A program made the translations under genes and the position numbers. A DNA stretch of 64,000 bases from Paraescarpia echinospica (Eukaryota; Annelida; Polychaeta; Sabellida; Siboglinidae). The DNA lies in assembly GCA_020002185.1 (NCBI GenBank), contig CM034541.1:46991207-47055206 (forward strand). The letters run 5' to 3'. Positions 1-14,000 of the stretch are shown one piece after another. The notes under the pieces are model-generated. The model saw only the letters and a list, made by a program, of their open reading frames with translations, was not told the origin of the DNA and ran no database searches. How positions within the stretch are numbered: position 1 is the stretch's first letter; each line of letters starts with the position of its first letter.

Positions 1-55
1 AGGCTGACTTCCATCTGCAGACTTGTCAAACTGAGTTCAACTTTCTGAGGGACTT
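1..55 (-). pseudogene. Second copy of paracaspase exon 14, cut by window edge
   Basis: The first 55 bases match the start of exon 14 at 7455-7509, including its TTTTAG acceptor. The rest runs off the left edge. It is probably the same exon on an overlapping or allelic contig rather than a second exon: exon 14 is 164 nt (not a multiple of three), so using both copies would shift the frame. Confidence 0.75.
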
Positions 56-289
56 CTAAAACAAAAATGTGGCCGTATTTAAAATACATGTCTAACTTGA
101 CAATACAATTTGGGAGAAAGACAACACAACAATCTGAAGTAGGAGTGGGCATCCTTGCAAGTGATGGGTGGTATTTGACTACATTACCCCTGCTATTTAC
201 CCGTGCTATATTACCTGTATGGACTGGAGACACTGGCACTGTCAATAACAACAATAGCTGCAAGTTTGTAAGAACAACTGTGTTCAAAG

Positions 290-600
290 AATCACAAGAA
301 CAAAGAGGGTGGACAGAAGAAGGATGACCGACCTGAGGAAAGAGGTTGGGATGGAATGCAACCGAACAGGAGGATTATTGAGAAGCCCGATGTGATAGTC
401 AGGCCACTAGGCAAGTAGGGTGCAGGACAAATAGCAAAGAGAGCAGAGGCGGAACAACACCAAGGACACAGGAGATGGGGAAGGCCACAACTGAGATGGG
501 ACATGAGATGAATGGGAGAGGATGAAAGATGGAGAGGGGACTGTTGACAGGAAGCTAAGGAGAGAACAAGCAGGACGAGTGGTTGAACAATACCTGACCT
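290..600 (+). mobile_element. Degenerate LINE 3' tail (copy 1)
   Basis: Broken reading frames give remnants such as EQRGWTEEG and RPQLRWD-like text, resembling the C-terminal end of LINE reverse transcriptases where a GRPxxRW motif is common. The same text lies at 7740-8000 and in diverged form at 47023-47250 and 47380-47650. It runs straight into the 65-bp array, which seems to have grown from its 3' end. Stop codons interrupt every frame, so it is inactive. The LINE clade is not certain. Confidence 0.5.
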
Positions 601-3507
601 GACCTCACCCCTGTACAACAATGAAGAACAGGACGAGTGGTTCAACAATACTACACCTGACCTCACCCCTGTACAGGGAACAAGGAGGAAGAACAGGACA
701 AGTGGTTCAACAATACTACACCTGACCTCACGACTGTACAGGGAACAAGGAGGAAGAACAGGACAAGTGGTTCAACAATACTACACCTGACCTCACCCCT
801 GTACAGGGAACAAGGAGGAAGAACAGGACGAGTGGTTCAACAATACTACACCTGACCTCACCCCTGTACAGGGAACAAGGAGGAAGAACAGGACGAGTGG
901 TTCAACAATACTACACCTGACCTCACCCCTGTACAGGGAACAAGGAGGAAGAACAGGACAAGTGGTTCAACAATACTACACCTGACCTCACCCCTGTACA
1001 GGGAACAAGGAGGAAGAACAGGACAAGTGGTTCAACAATACTACACCTGACCTCACCCCTGTACAGGGAACAAGGAGGAAGAACAGGACTAGTGGTTCAA
1101 CAATACTACACCTGACCTCACCCCTGTACAGGGAACAAGGAGGAAGAACAGGACAAGTGGTTCAACAATACTACACCTGACCTCACCCCTGTACAGGGAA
1201 CAAGGAGGAAGAACAGGACGAGTGGTTCAACAATACTACACCTGACCTCACCCCTGTACAGGGAACAAGGAGGAAGAAACAGGACGAGTGGTTCAACAAT
1301 ACTACACCTGACCTCACCCCTGTACAGGGAACAAGGAGGAAGAACAGGACGAGTGGTTCAACAATACTACACCTGACCTCACCCCTGTACAGGGAATGAG
1401 GAGGAAGAACAGGACGAGTGGTTCAACAATACTACACCTGACCTCACCCCTGTACAGGGAACAAGGAGGAAGAACAGGACGAGTGGTTCAACAATACTAC
1501 ACCTGACCTCAGCCCTGTACAGGGAATGAGGAGGAAGAACAGGACGAGTGGTTCAACAATACTACACCTGACCTCACCCCTGTACAGGAACAAGGAGGAA
1601 GAACAGGGCGAGTGGTTCAACAATACTACACCTGACCTCACCCCTTTACAGGGAACAAGGAGGAAGAACAGGACGAGTGGTTCAACAATACTACACCTGA
1701 CCTCACCCCTGTACAGGGAACAAGGAGGAAGAACAGGACGAGTGGTTCAACAATACTACACCTGACCTCACCCCTGTACAGGCAACAAGGAGGAAGAACA
1801 GTACGAGTGGTTCAACAATACTACACCTGACCTCACCCCTGTACAGGGAACAAGGAGGAAGAACAGGACCAGTGGTTCGACAATACTACACCTGACCTCA
1901 CCCCTGTACAGGCAACAAGGAGGAAGAACAGGACGAGTGGTTCAACAATCCTACACCTGACCTCACCCCTGTACAGGGAACAAGGAGGAAGAACAGGACG
2001 AGTGGTTCAACAATACTACACCTGACCTCACCCCTGTACAGGGAACAAGGAGGAAGAACAGTACGAGTGGTTCAACAATACTACACCTGACCTCACCCCT
2101 GTACAGGGAACAAGGAGGAAGAACAGGACAAGTGGTTCGACCATACTACACCTGACCTCACCCCTGTACAGGGAACAAGGAGGAAGAACAGTACGAGTGG
2201 TTCAACAATACTACACCTGACCTCACCCCTGTACAGGGAACAAGGAGGAAGAACAGGACCAGTGGTTCGACAATACTACACCTGACCTCACCCCTGTACA
2301 GGGAACAAGGAGGAAGAACAGGATGAGTGGTTCAACAATACTACACCTGACCTCACCCCTGTACAGGGAACAACGAGGAAGAACAGGACAAGTGGTTCGA
2401 CCATACTACACCTGACCTCACCCCTGTACAGGCAACAAGGAGGAAGAACAGGACGAGTGGTTCGACAATACTACACCTGAACTCACCCCTGTACAGGGAA
2501 CAAGGAGGAAGAACAGGACGAGTGGTTCGACAATACTACACCTGACCTCACCCCTGTACAGGGAACAAGGAGGAAGAACAGGACGAGTGGTTCGACCATA
2601 CTACACCTGACCTCACCCCTGTACAGGGAACAAGGAGGAAGAACAGGACGAGTGGTTCAACAATACTACACCTGACCTCACCCCTGTACAGGGAACAAGG
2701 AGGAAGAACAGGACGAGTGGTTCAACAATACTACACCTGACCTCACCTCTGTACAGGGAACAAGGAGGAAGAACAGGACGAGTGGTTTAACAATACTACA
2801 CCTGACCTCACCCCTGTACAGAGAACAAGGAGGAAGAACAGGACGAGTGGTTCAACAATACTACACCTGACCTCACCCCTGTACAGGGAACAAGGAGGAA
2901 GAACAGGACCAGTGGTTCGACAATACTACACCTGACCTCACCCCTGTACAGGGAACAAGGAGGAAGAACAGGATGAGTGGTTCAACAATACTACACCTGA
3001 CCTCACCCCTGTACAGGGAACAAGGAGGAAGAACAGGACGAGTGGTTCAACAATACTACACCTGACCTCAGTCCTGTACAGGGAATGAGGAGGAAGAACA
3101 GGACGAGTGGTTGGCTACACCTGATCTCACCTGTACAGGAACAAGGAGGAAGAACAGGATAGTGGTTCGACAATACTACACCTGACTCACCTGTACGGGA
3201 ACAGGAGGAAGAACAGGACGAGTGGTTGACAATACTACACCTGACCTCACCCCTGTACAGGGAACAAGGAGGAAGAACAGGACGAGTGGTTCAACAATAC
3301 TACACCTGACCTCACCCCTGTACAGGGAACAAGGAGGAAGAACAGGACAAGTGGTTCGACAATACTACACCTGACCTCACCTCCTGTACAGGGAACAAGG
3401 AGGAAGAACAGGACGAGTGGTTCAACAATACTACACCTGACCTCACCCGTGTACAGGGAACAAGGAGGAAGAACAGGACGACAAGTGGTTCAACAATACT
3501 ACACCTG
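566..3507. repeat. 65-bp minisatellite, copy 1, runs into gap
   Basis: About 45 tandem units of 65 bp; each contains CACCTGACCTCACCCCTGTA and GGAGGAAGAACAGG. Units differ by a few substitutions and single-base indels, and decay increases near 3100-3500 next to the gap. The period is not a multiple of three. The short open frames here are by-products of the repeat. It lies in intron 13 or its allelic copy. The same array is at 8000-10058. Confidence 0.95.
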
Positions 3508-4507
3508 NNNNNNNNNNNNNNNNNNNNNNNNNNNNNNNNNNNNNNNNNNNNNNNNNNNNNNNNNNNNNNNNNNNNNNNNNNNNNNNNNNNNNNNNNNNNN
3601 NNNNNNNNNNNNNNNNNNNNNNNNNNNNNNNNNNNNNNNNNNNNNNNNNNNNNNNNNNNNNNNNNNNNNNNNNNNNNNNNNNNNNNNNNNNNNNNNNNNN
3701 NNNNNNNNNNNNNNNNNNNNNNNNNNNNNNNNNNNNNNNNNNNNNNNNNNNNNNNNNNNNNNNNNNNNNNNNNNNNNNNNNNNNNNNNNNNNNNNNNNNN
3801 NNNNNNNNNNNNNNNNNNNNNNNNNNNNNNNNNNNNNNNNNNNNNNNNNNNNNNNNNNNNNNNNNNNNNNNNNNNNNNNNNNNNNNNNNNNNNNNNNNNN
3901 NNNNNNNNNNNNNNNNNNNNNNNNNNNNNNNNNNNNNNNNNNNNNNNNNNNNNNNNNNNNNNNNNNNNNNNNNNNNNNNNNNNNNNNNNNNNNNNNNNNN
4001 NNNNNNNNNNNNNNNNNNNNNNNNNNNNNNNNNNNNNNNNNNNNNNNNNNNNNNNNNNNNNNNNNNNNNNNNNNNNNNNNNNNNNNNNNNNNNNNNNNNN
4101 NNNNNNNNNNNNNNNNNNNNNNNNNNNNNNNNNNNNNNNNNNNNNNNNNNNNNNNNNNNNNNNNNNNNNNNNNNNNNNNNNNNNNNNNNNNNNNNNNNNN
4201 NNNNNNNNNNNNNNNNNNNNNNNNNNNNNNNNNNNNNNNNNNNNNNNNNNNNNNNNNNNNNNNNNNNNNNNNNNNNNNNNNNNNNNNNNNNNNNNNNNNN
4301 NNNNNNNNNNNNNNNNNNNNNNNNNNNNNNNNNNNNNNNNNNNNNNNNNNNNNNNNNNNNNNNNNNNNNNNNNNNNNNNNNNNNNNNNNNNNNNNNNNNN
4401 NNNNNNNNNNNNNNNNNNNNNNNNNNNNNNNNNNNNNNNNNNNNNNNNNNNNNNNNNNNNNNNNNNNNNNNNNNNNNNNNNNNNNNNNNNNNNNNNNNNN
4501 NNNNNNN
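3508..4507. other. Assembly gap of exactly 1000 N
   Basis: A run of 1000 N, the usual placeholder for an unknown gap size. The flanks are a 65-bp array on the left and a TE fragment on the right. Reading frames that cross it are meaningless. Confidence 0.99.
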
Positions 4508-4826
4508 ACAGAAAATGTGTGCACATTTTCTTAAACTACCTTTAACAGTGCTACATGCGCAATTGCAGGTCACCAACTCTCCTTAAATAGCGGAGTATCG
4601 GAATAAAATTCTACAGTATTTTTAATAACACGTTAACTAATATGTACAATCTTCACGAAACGGTCTACTCGAATATTTTATTTCCAGGTGTATCTTCACT
4701 GGCATGCATATAGTCTCCACTAAACATGTCAACATTTTACTTCCTTAATGATCTGTAACTATGATTCACCCAATTTTTTTATTAATAATCACAATATAGT
4801 CCAAAGGACTTCAGGGCCTCTTGGCC
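4508..4826 (-). mobile_element. Dispersed repeat, inverted copy of 12141-12507
   Basis: The reverse complement matches 12141-12507 from the GTGCACACATTTTCTGT end to the CTGAAGTCCTTTGGACTA end, with one deletion of about 48 bp. The CCTTTGGACTA terminus is shared with the larger repeats at 20960 and 27073. No coding capacity is visible, so it is probably a non-autonomous element. Confidence 0.75.
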
Positions 4827-4975
4827 CATTTTTTTTAAACAAAACGCGATACATCCATTGCAGCCAATGAGAACCGAAAGATAAGAGAGGAACTTGGCGC
4901 CTGAAGAAGATATTGCAAGAATGCCCCCAAATAGTTAGATGAAGGTAATATGAGAAGTGATTCTGTTGTACATAC

Positions 4976-5056
4976 ATCAAGTTTCTGTAGGTTCTGGAAG
5001 ACCACAAGAGTAATTGGCGAGTCCTTGGTCCCATTGCGAACTTCCACTGGTTCAAC
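4976..5056 (-). CDS. MALT1: Paracaspase exon 15 (C-terminal Ig-like region)
   Basis: 81 nt, 27 codons, phase 0 to 0; acceptor TTGTGGCAG, donor GTATGT. It encodes a segment ending [10 protein letters not shown], which fits the SSLQKLK-type strand after the linker in MALT1. The frame stays open to 4835 past the donor, so a shorter protein ending there by intron retention is an alternative. No further downstream exon is recognised before the gap. Confidence 0.7.
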
Positions 5057-8000
5057 CTGCCACAAGACAAGCAATATTACAGTCAACCAACTAAGATGTA
5101 AAATCACCATCTGTGCCAGTAGTAACTAGTAAAAGTGACACCACCAATCATAAAAATCAAGCAAGGAGGTATTGGGCCATCACTTTCCTTAACACAATAT
5201 AATTTTGTATAAGATAAATTGGCACAAAAGAGGAAAAATTACATTCATGATTCCACATGCCGAAAGTGTTTATTATTTCATAGGCTGGACATGGCGACCG
5301 GAAATTTTGCAAAAGTATCAAATAACATATCAAAAGTTATATATATAATAATAAACTTTATTTACACACCATAAAATCTGGGACTAATGACCCTTTCATG
5401 GGTGTTTACAAATTAGCAATCATCTAAGAACCATAAAAAATGCATTTAAGAGAAATAAATAAGAAAAAATAAATAAAGATAGTTAGCAAAATCATAGTGC
5501 ATATATATATATATAGATAAACTTATGTATAGTAAAAATTACGAGTAAATGCAATGAAAAAGTAAACGATTAGCAAAAGTGCTAAACGATTGAACATACT
5601 GGATAAAAAATAAATAAATAAATAAAAGCCTAAATGACATTAAATAAGTTGATTAGATACTAAAATGTGATTCTGATATAAATAAGACTAAAAATTAATT
5701 AAAACTGAATGCACAAATAATACAAAGGTTAAATGAGGTCTGATTATGTTAGTTTGAGAACAGAAATGTCTTCAATAATTTTCCAAACTGCCTAGTGCTC
5801 TCAATCGCGCGTAGTTCCAGAGGCAGAGAGTTCCACAATGTCGGCCCAGCACACGCAAACGCCCGGCGACCATAACGTTCTAGGTTCACGCGTGGAACGT
5901 CCAGAAGCAGACCACCACCAGAGCGTAGGGTCCTGCGTGGTGCGTGACGATGTAACAGTGACGCGAGATACACTGGCGTGCCTGCATACAGTGCCGTGTG
6001 TACAACCATGAGTAACTTGTACTCGATGCGTTTTCTCACTGGGAGCCAGTGTATCTGTTGTAGGACCGCAGTGATAGATGGCCGGTCACCTCGTCGAAGT
6101 TGCATCAGAACACAAGCGGCTGACCGTTGGACTCTCTCTAGATGGTGCATCAGACGGTCAGATACACCAAACAGCATCGCATTTCTGTAATCTATTCTGG
6201 ATGTCACTAGTGCATGGACAAGACATTAGCAGACACTGGTCACCATTGCCTCTCGTACACGAACAGTTCTCGAGAGATGGTAGCACGTATGATCAAATAA
6301 GTATACTGTTCAAGTTGTCCATAGACTTATATACTAATATATAAGAGATTTAAAATAATACATAACTAATCAAAACACAGTTGTTAAACATTCTACACTG
6401 TCCTAGAATAGTCCTGAAAAATGTGTAAAAATACAAATAAAATCTAGTGTAAAATTGTCCTGGTTTTGTTTTATGGGAAAATGTAATTTGCTAAGAACAA
6501 CAAAACTCCATTGACAATATGGTTATTTTGTCACCTCTACCTCTGCCGTCTCCATAGCAGACCAGGGAACCATTTCAGTAACATTCTTAAAAGCTCTTCA
6601 ACCTAATTTTGCACACACAAAAAATTTTGCTCCTTATGTAGGATCAAAAATGAAAACTGCGATACGGTCAATAAAAACACTCCTAAAATGCTAATTTCTA
6701 AGGACGACATTACATCATTCTTCAGCCATCATAAACAGCCAGACTTTACTAACTGCGTTTTATTTTATTTACTTTCACACAGAGATCCAGTTGTCTACAG
6801 CCAAATAAGTCTTCAAAATGTTAGCGATTGAAAGTTTGCTAAAATATGATTTGTTTACATGACATTAGCATTGTGACCCATTGATGTGTGCGTAGCGGTT
6901 TTACGGCTTCATGAAGGTCAAGGTTGTTGTTACGTTTGCTAATAAATTTTTGAGCAAAGTTTAAGCTATATCTAACTTATGCACACTGTAGACCTTCATA
7001 TTACTATACTCGAAGACACAATTTCAGTTTAAGTTGTTGGTACTGTCTGCGATCTTGTAAACTTAAAACTGACGCTCTTGTGAAACCTTTACACCAGGCG
7101 TGACACAGAAATAGTGTCCTGTCTGATATGGCTTTTTGATAACTCTTAAATCTGTATTTCCAAATTGTGCCAACTGTGTAGATTATCGATTATTATGATT
7201 GATATATCGCTCTTTACCTTACAACTGATTTATAGATCACTTCAGTGAAAAACATTTTGAAAATACTCCTTAAATTTTCCGTCAGATTCTGTTTCAGGAT
7301 GGATGTTTCTTAATACCTTAGTGAAACTATCCACAGAACACCTACCTCTGGAATGCTGTCAACTATAACACCAATCTGTTGGACAATGCCCAGCTTGTCC
7401 ACTGGTGGGATGACAGTCAAGCACAGGACATTTGAGAAGAAGAACTGGAATTGTAGGCCGACTTCCATCTGCAGACTTGTCAAACTGAGTTCAACTTTCT
7501 GAGGGACTTCTAAAACAAAAATGTGTCTAACTTGACAATACAATTTGGGAGAAAGACAACACAACAATCTGAAGTAGGAGTGGGCATCCTTGCAAGTGAT
7601 GGGTGGTATTTGACTACATTACCCCTGCTATTTACTCGTGCTATATTACCTGTATGGACTGGAGACACTGGCACTGTCAATAACAACAATAGCTGCAAGT
7701 TTGTAAGAACAACTGTGTTCAAAGAATCACAAGAACAAAGAGGGTGGACAGAAGAAGGATGACCGACCTGAGGAAAGAGGTTGGGATGGAATGCAACCGA
7801 ACAGGAGGATTATTGAGAAGCCCGATGTGATAGGCAGGCCACTAGGCAAGTAGGGTGCAGGACAAATAGCAAAGAGAGCAGAGGCGGAACAACACCAAGG
7901 ACACAGGAGATGGGACATGAGATGAATGGGAGAGGATGAAAGATGGAGAGGGGACTGTTGACAGGAAGCTAAGGAGAGAACAAGCAGGACGAGTGGTTGA

Positions 8001-11000
8001 ACAATACCTGACCTGACCTCACCCCTGTACAACAGTGAAGAACAGGACGAGTGGTTCAACAATACTACACCTGACCTCACCCCTGTACAGGGAACAAGGA
8101 GGAAGAACAGGACAAGTGGTTCAACAATACTACACCTGACCTCACCCCTGTACAGGGAACAAGGAGGAAGAACAGGACGAATGGTTCAACAATACTACAC
8201 CTGACCTGACCCCTGTACAGGGAACAAGGAGGAAGAACAGGACAAGTGGTTCAATAATACTACACCTGACCTCACCCCTGTACAGCGAACAAGGAGGAAG
8301 AACAGGACGAGTGGTTCAACAATACTACACCTGACCTCACCCCTGTACAGGGAACAAGGAGGAAGAACAGTACGAGTGGTTCAACAATACTACACCTGAC
8401 CTCACCCCTGTACAGGGAACAAGGAGGAAGAACAGGACGAGTGGTTCAACAATACTACACCTGACCTCACCCCTGTACAGGGAACAAGGAGGAAGAACAG
8501 GACGAGTGGTTCAACAATACTACACCTGACCTCACCCCTGTACAGGGAACAAGGAGGAAGAACAGGACAAGTGGTTCAACAATACTACACCTGACCTCAC
8601 CCCTGTACAGGGAACAAGGAGGAAGAACAGGATGAGTGGTTCAACAATACTACACCTGACCTCACCCCTGTACAGGGAACAAGGAGGAAGAAAAGTACGA
8701 GTGGTTCGACCATACTACACCTGACCTCACCCCTGTACAGGGAACAAGGAGGAAGAACAGGACGAGTGGTTCGACCATACTACACCTGACCTCACCCCTG
8801 TACAGGGAACAAGGAGGAAGAACAGGACGAGTGGTTCAACAATACTACACCTGACCTCACCCCTGTACAGGGAACAAGGAGGAAGAACAGGACGAGTGGT
8901 TCAACAATACTACACCTGACCTCACCCCTGTACAGGGAACAAGGAGGAAAAACAGGACGAGTGGTTCAACAATACTACACCTGACCTCACCCCTGTACAG
9001 GGAACAAGGAGGAAGAAAAGTACGAGTGGTTCGACCATACTACACCTGACCTCACCCCTGTACAGGGAACAAGGAGGAAGAACAGGACAAGTAGTTCAAC
9101 AATACTACACCTGACCTCACCCCTGTACAGGGAACAAGGAGGAAGAACAGGACAAATGGTTCGACCATACTACACCTGATCTCACCCATGTACAGGGAAA
9201 AAGGAGGAAGAACAGGACGAGTGGTTCAACAATACTACACCTGACCTCACCCCTGTAGAGGGAACAAGGAGGAAGAACAGTACGAGTGGTTCAACAATAC
9301 TACACCTGACCTCACCCCTGTACATGGAACAAGGAGGAAGAACAGGACAAGTGGTTCGACAATACTACACCTGACCTCACCCCTGTACAGGGAACAAGGA
9401 GGAAGAACAGGACGAGTGGTTCGACAATACTACACCTGACCTCACCCCTGTACAGGGAACAAGGAGGAAGAACAGGACGAGTGGTTCGACAATACTACAC
9501 CTGACCTCACCCCTGTACAGGGAACAAGGAGGAAGAACAGGACGAGTGGTTCAACAATACTACACCTGACCTCACCCCTGTACAGGGAACAAGGAGGAAG
9601 AACAGGACAAGTGGTTCGACAATACTACACCTGACCTCACCCCTGTACAGGGAACAAGGAGGAAGAACAGGACGAGTGGTTCGACAATACTACACCTGAC
9701 CTCACCCCTGTACAGGGAACAAGGAGGAAGAACAGGACGAGTGGTTCGACAATACTACACCTGACCTCACCCCTGTACAGGGAACAAGGAGGAAGAACAG
9801 GGCAAGTGGTTCAACAATACTACACCTGACCCCACCCCTGTACAGGGAACAAGGAGGAAGAACAGGGCGAGTGGTTTGACAATACTACACCTGCTCTCAC
9901 CCCTGTACAGGGAACAAGGAGGAAGAACAGGGCAAGTGGTTCAACAATACTACACTTGACCTCACCCCTGTACAGGGAACAAGGAGGAAGAACAGGGCGA
10001 GTGGTTTGACAATACTACACCTGACCTCACCCCTATACAGGGAACAAGGAGGAAGAACACATATATGGGAAGTTCGCTGAATGGCGTTTGTGAAATAACT
10101 AAACATATCACTGATTTGAACTATCCAATCTGATGAATCAGGGGTAGTTTAGTGAGTAACAAAAACAAACAGCAGAAGACATTACATGAATAAAACAACA
10201 TCTTTAGCAATTCTCCTCTCTCCGAATGAATCAGGGGAAACAGAAAAAGGAAGTGTTAGAAATTCTTCTCAGGAACCAAATTTCTGTTGCTTCTGTGGTC
10301 TTTTGTGACAATTTAGTTTTTGACAATGATCCACACCGCATAGCAATATGGGCTCTAGGTAACATTGCAATACATGTTTTCTCACTTCAAGTTATTTACC
10401 CAGTGTACAGTCAAACTTCACTTTACAATCACCTCGGTTTTACAGCCACCTCACAATTAAGGTCACTCTAGGACAGTCACAAATTAAACCCATAACATTA
10501 AAGTATATGATATTAGTCTCACTAATAAGGTCACCTCACAATTAAGGTCACTCTAGGACAGTCACAAATTAAACCCATAACATTAAAGTATATGATATTA
10601 GTCTCACTAATAAGGTCACCTCACAATTAAGGTCACTCTACGACATTCACAAATTAAACTCATAACATTAAAGTATAGGATATTAGTCTCACTAATAAGG
10701 TCACCTCACAATTAAGGTCACTCTAGGACAGTCACAAATTAAACTCATAACAATAAAGTATAGGATATTAGTCTCACTAGTAAGGTCACCTCACAATTAA
10801 GGTCACTCTAGGACAGTCACAAATTAAACTCAACAATAAAGTATAGGATATTAGTCTCACTAATAAGGTCACCTCACAATTAAGGTCACTCTAGGACAGT
10901 CACAAATTAAACTCATAACAATAAAGTATAGGATATTAGTCTCACTAGTAAGGTCACCTCACAATTAAGGTCACTCTAGGACAGTCACAAATTAAACTCA

Positions 11001-14000
11001 ACAATAAAGTATAGGATATTAGTCTCACTAATAAGGTCACCTCACAATTAAGGTCACTCTAGGACAGTCACAAATTAAACTCATAACAATAAAGTATAGG
11101 ATATTAGTCTCACTAGTAAGGTCACCTCACAATTAGGGTCACTCTACGACATTCATAAATTAAACTCATAACAATAAAGTATAGGATATTAGTCTCACTA
11201 GCAAGGTCACCTCACAATAAAGGTCACTCTAGGACAGTCAAAAATTAAACTCATAACAATAAAGTATAGGATATTAGTCTCACTAATAAGGTCACCTCAC
11301 AATTAAAGTCACTCTAAGACATTCACAAATTAAACTCATAACATTAAGGTATAGGATATTAGTCTCACTAATAAGGTCACCTGTCCATTCGGGTCACTTT
11401 GGCCCAGTCTCAAGGAGACCTTGTTGGTGACGTTCCAGTGTACCTTTGTTACCGGTAGTTAAAACATTCAGTAAAACTACCTGGTATTAAATATTTTGTT
11501 GTCACCTTCTTCAAAATGAGAGTATGACAGAAGTCTGTTGTCACTTACGGTGCATTTCAACCCACTGTTCAGTTCTGTCATTGTAGGCCAAACGGTCATC
11601 TTCATAGAAAATTGGGTCAGCAAGACTGCGATTATGTTCCATTAAGTTAATGTGCATCTCTGGATTCTGGTAAAGCTTCTTGTACACCGGGCTGCCTCGC
11701 ATTCCTGAAATAATAACAATAAGGTAACTTCTTTTGCACTAAAATTCTTGGAAAGCAAGCTCAAAGGCACATCAAAACAAGTGTTAGTGAATCTTAAAAT
11801 TTATAAGCAATACTGATAAGCACGTTGTCAGCAGACGGCTAGATACACCAGGGAGCTTAGGTGGATAAACAAGGTTATAACGGGAAGTTCTTAAATTATG
11901 TCAGAATTGTGTAATATTTTCAACTGGTCTAACACTAAGAGGCCGCAAACTCCAGAGTCAGCGAAGCAACAGAGAAAGCCCTCGTTCCAATGTTGATATT
12001 AACGCTAGGAACAAAAAGTCAATAACAACTAGATGATTGATGCAAGACAGGCTTTCTTACATACAGCTTACATATAATATGCAGGTTGCTTACATAGAAA
12101 CGATTGATAAAAACTAGTAGTACAGATCTTAAAAATTGTCCAAGAGGCCCTGAAGTCCTTTGGACTATATTGTGAGTTTGTAATTATTAATGAAATGGTT
12201 TTTGGTGAATCATTGTTACAGATCATTAATGGTTATGATGGAAGTGAAATGTTGACATGTTTAGTAGTGACTAAATGCATGCCAGTGATGATACACCTGG
12301 AAATAAAATATTCGAGTAGACCGTTTCGTGAAGATTGTATATATTAGTTAATGTGTTATTAAAAATGCTGTAGAATTTGATCCCGATACTCTGCTATTTA
12401 GGCTGATTTCCAGTGGTTGTAGAAACCTTGCAGGAGAGTTGGTGAGCTGCAATCTCGTATGTAGCACAGTTAAAGGTTGTTTAAGAGAATGTGCACACAT
12501 TTTCTGTTCTCATTTTGCCCCTACCACCCTCCCCCAGATATTGGAAAGAAGAAAGAGATGAACTATGATAAAACTTTATTTGTTCACAAGGTACATATAC
12601 ATAGTGTGCATTTTGACTTAAAAACAGTAGCAATTAATGACATAATACTGACTGAATTGGAGTGAAGTAATAGCTGCAACATATATAGTAAAACATCTTA
12701 ATAATATTCCTTATAATTTTGGTTACGTATGCTTTTATTTTCGGGTATACCTAAGTTATTTAATTTTATGCATTATTTTATACCTAAGTTATTTTATTTT
12801 AATCCTAGTTCATATCGTTATATAGCATTGATAATTATGTCTATTGCTGTTTTAAAGTTTCTCAGGTTCTGCCAGTGCAGTAGGGATTCCCATTACACAT
12901 TATAGTTACAGCCCACATGGAGGCATTCTGTTTGACACTGGGACAATGGCAGGCAGTCAGCCGAGGCTAGTCCAATACACAGGTTTACAGCTGGCTGTTT
13001 CACTGGGCCACCCCATTAATTATGGCAAAGTCCACTATTCAGTTATAAATAGAGATCAGTGGCTGCAGGAGGCAGCAGTAGGGAAATAGCAGGAAAATGT
13101 TGCATTTTGGGTGGCCCTGAGGTGCCTTTAGAATGATTCAATCAAATACAAATTTCTTGTGTATAGTGGCAGTACCCTAAGATATACCTATGCAAAATTA
13201 GAGAAAAAGGGTTCAATCTGGGATCTTGGACAAGTGGGCCAAGGGCCCATGTAAAAAAAGGGGGCCATTTTTTTAACATTGCACCTATGGCAGGAACTAA
13301 AAAATGTTCGCCTCATTTAGGCATCTTCAAACATCCGTGTAGCCAATTTTCATGAATATTTGGGGGTGCGGGCCACATGCGGGCCTATGCAAAGGCAAAA
13401 TAAAGTTAAATTTAATTTTAAAAGATTAAATCAGATTCCGCTTGGCAGTGAATTTCATTATCGGTAATAATTAAAATTTCCAATGAAGGCCTTTTGCCCC
13501 ACATGTCTAGGGGTGATTTTTGTGTTTTACTTCGTTTCATGATTCTTTCTAGTGGACACTCAGCATGCATGCTCTGGCAGATATTTTATGCCTCTGTAAA
13601 CACAGCGTGCGCACTCTGGCAGATATTTTATGCCTCTGTAAACACAGCGTGCGCGCTCTGGCAGATATTTTATGCCTCTGTAAACACAGCGTGCGCGCTC
13701 TGGCAGATATTTTATGCCTCTGTAAACACAGCGTGCGCGCTCTGGCAGATATTTTATGCCTCGGTAAACACAGCGTGCGCGCTCTGGCAGATATTTTATG
13801 CCTCGGTAAACACAGCGTGCGCGCTCTGGCAGATATTTTATGCCTCTGTAAACACAGCGTGCGCGCTCTGGCAGATATTTTATGCCTCGGTAAACACAGC
13901 GTGCATGCTCTGGCAGATATTTTATGCCTCGGTAAACACAGCGTGCGCGCTCTGGCAGATATTTTATGCCTCGGTAAACACACAGCGTGCGCGCTCTGGC

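Noticed and set aside
566..3507. CRISPR-like array
   Set aside because: Units are contiguous tandem copies with no unique spacers, in animal DNA next to LINE remnants.
3312..4576. Long frames crossing the N runs (also 36791-38016)
   Set aside because: They consist of unknown bases and have no sequence support.
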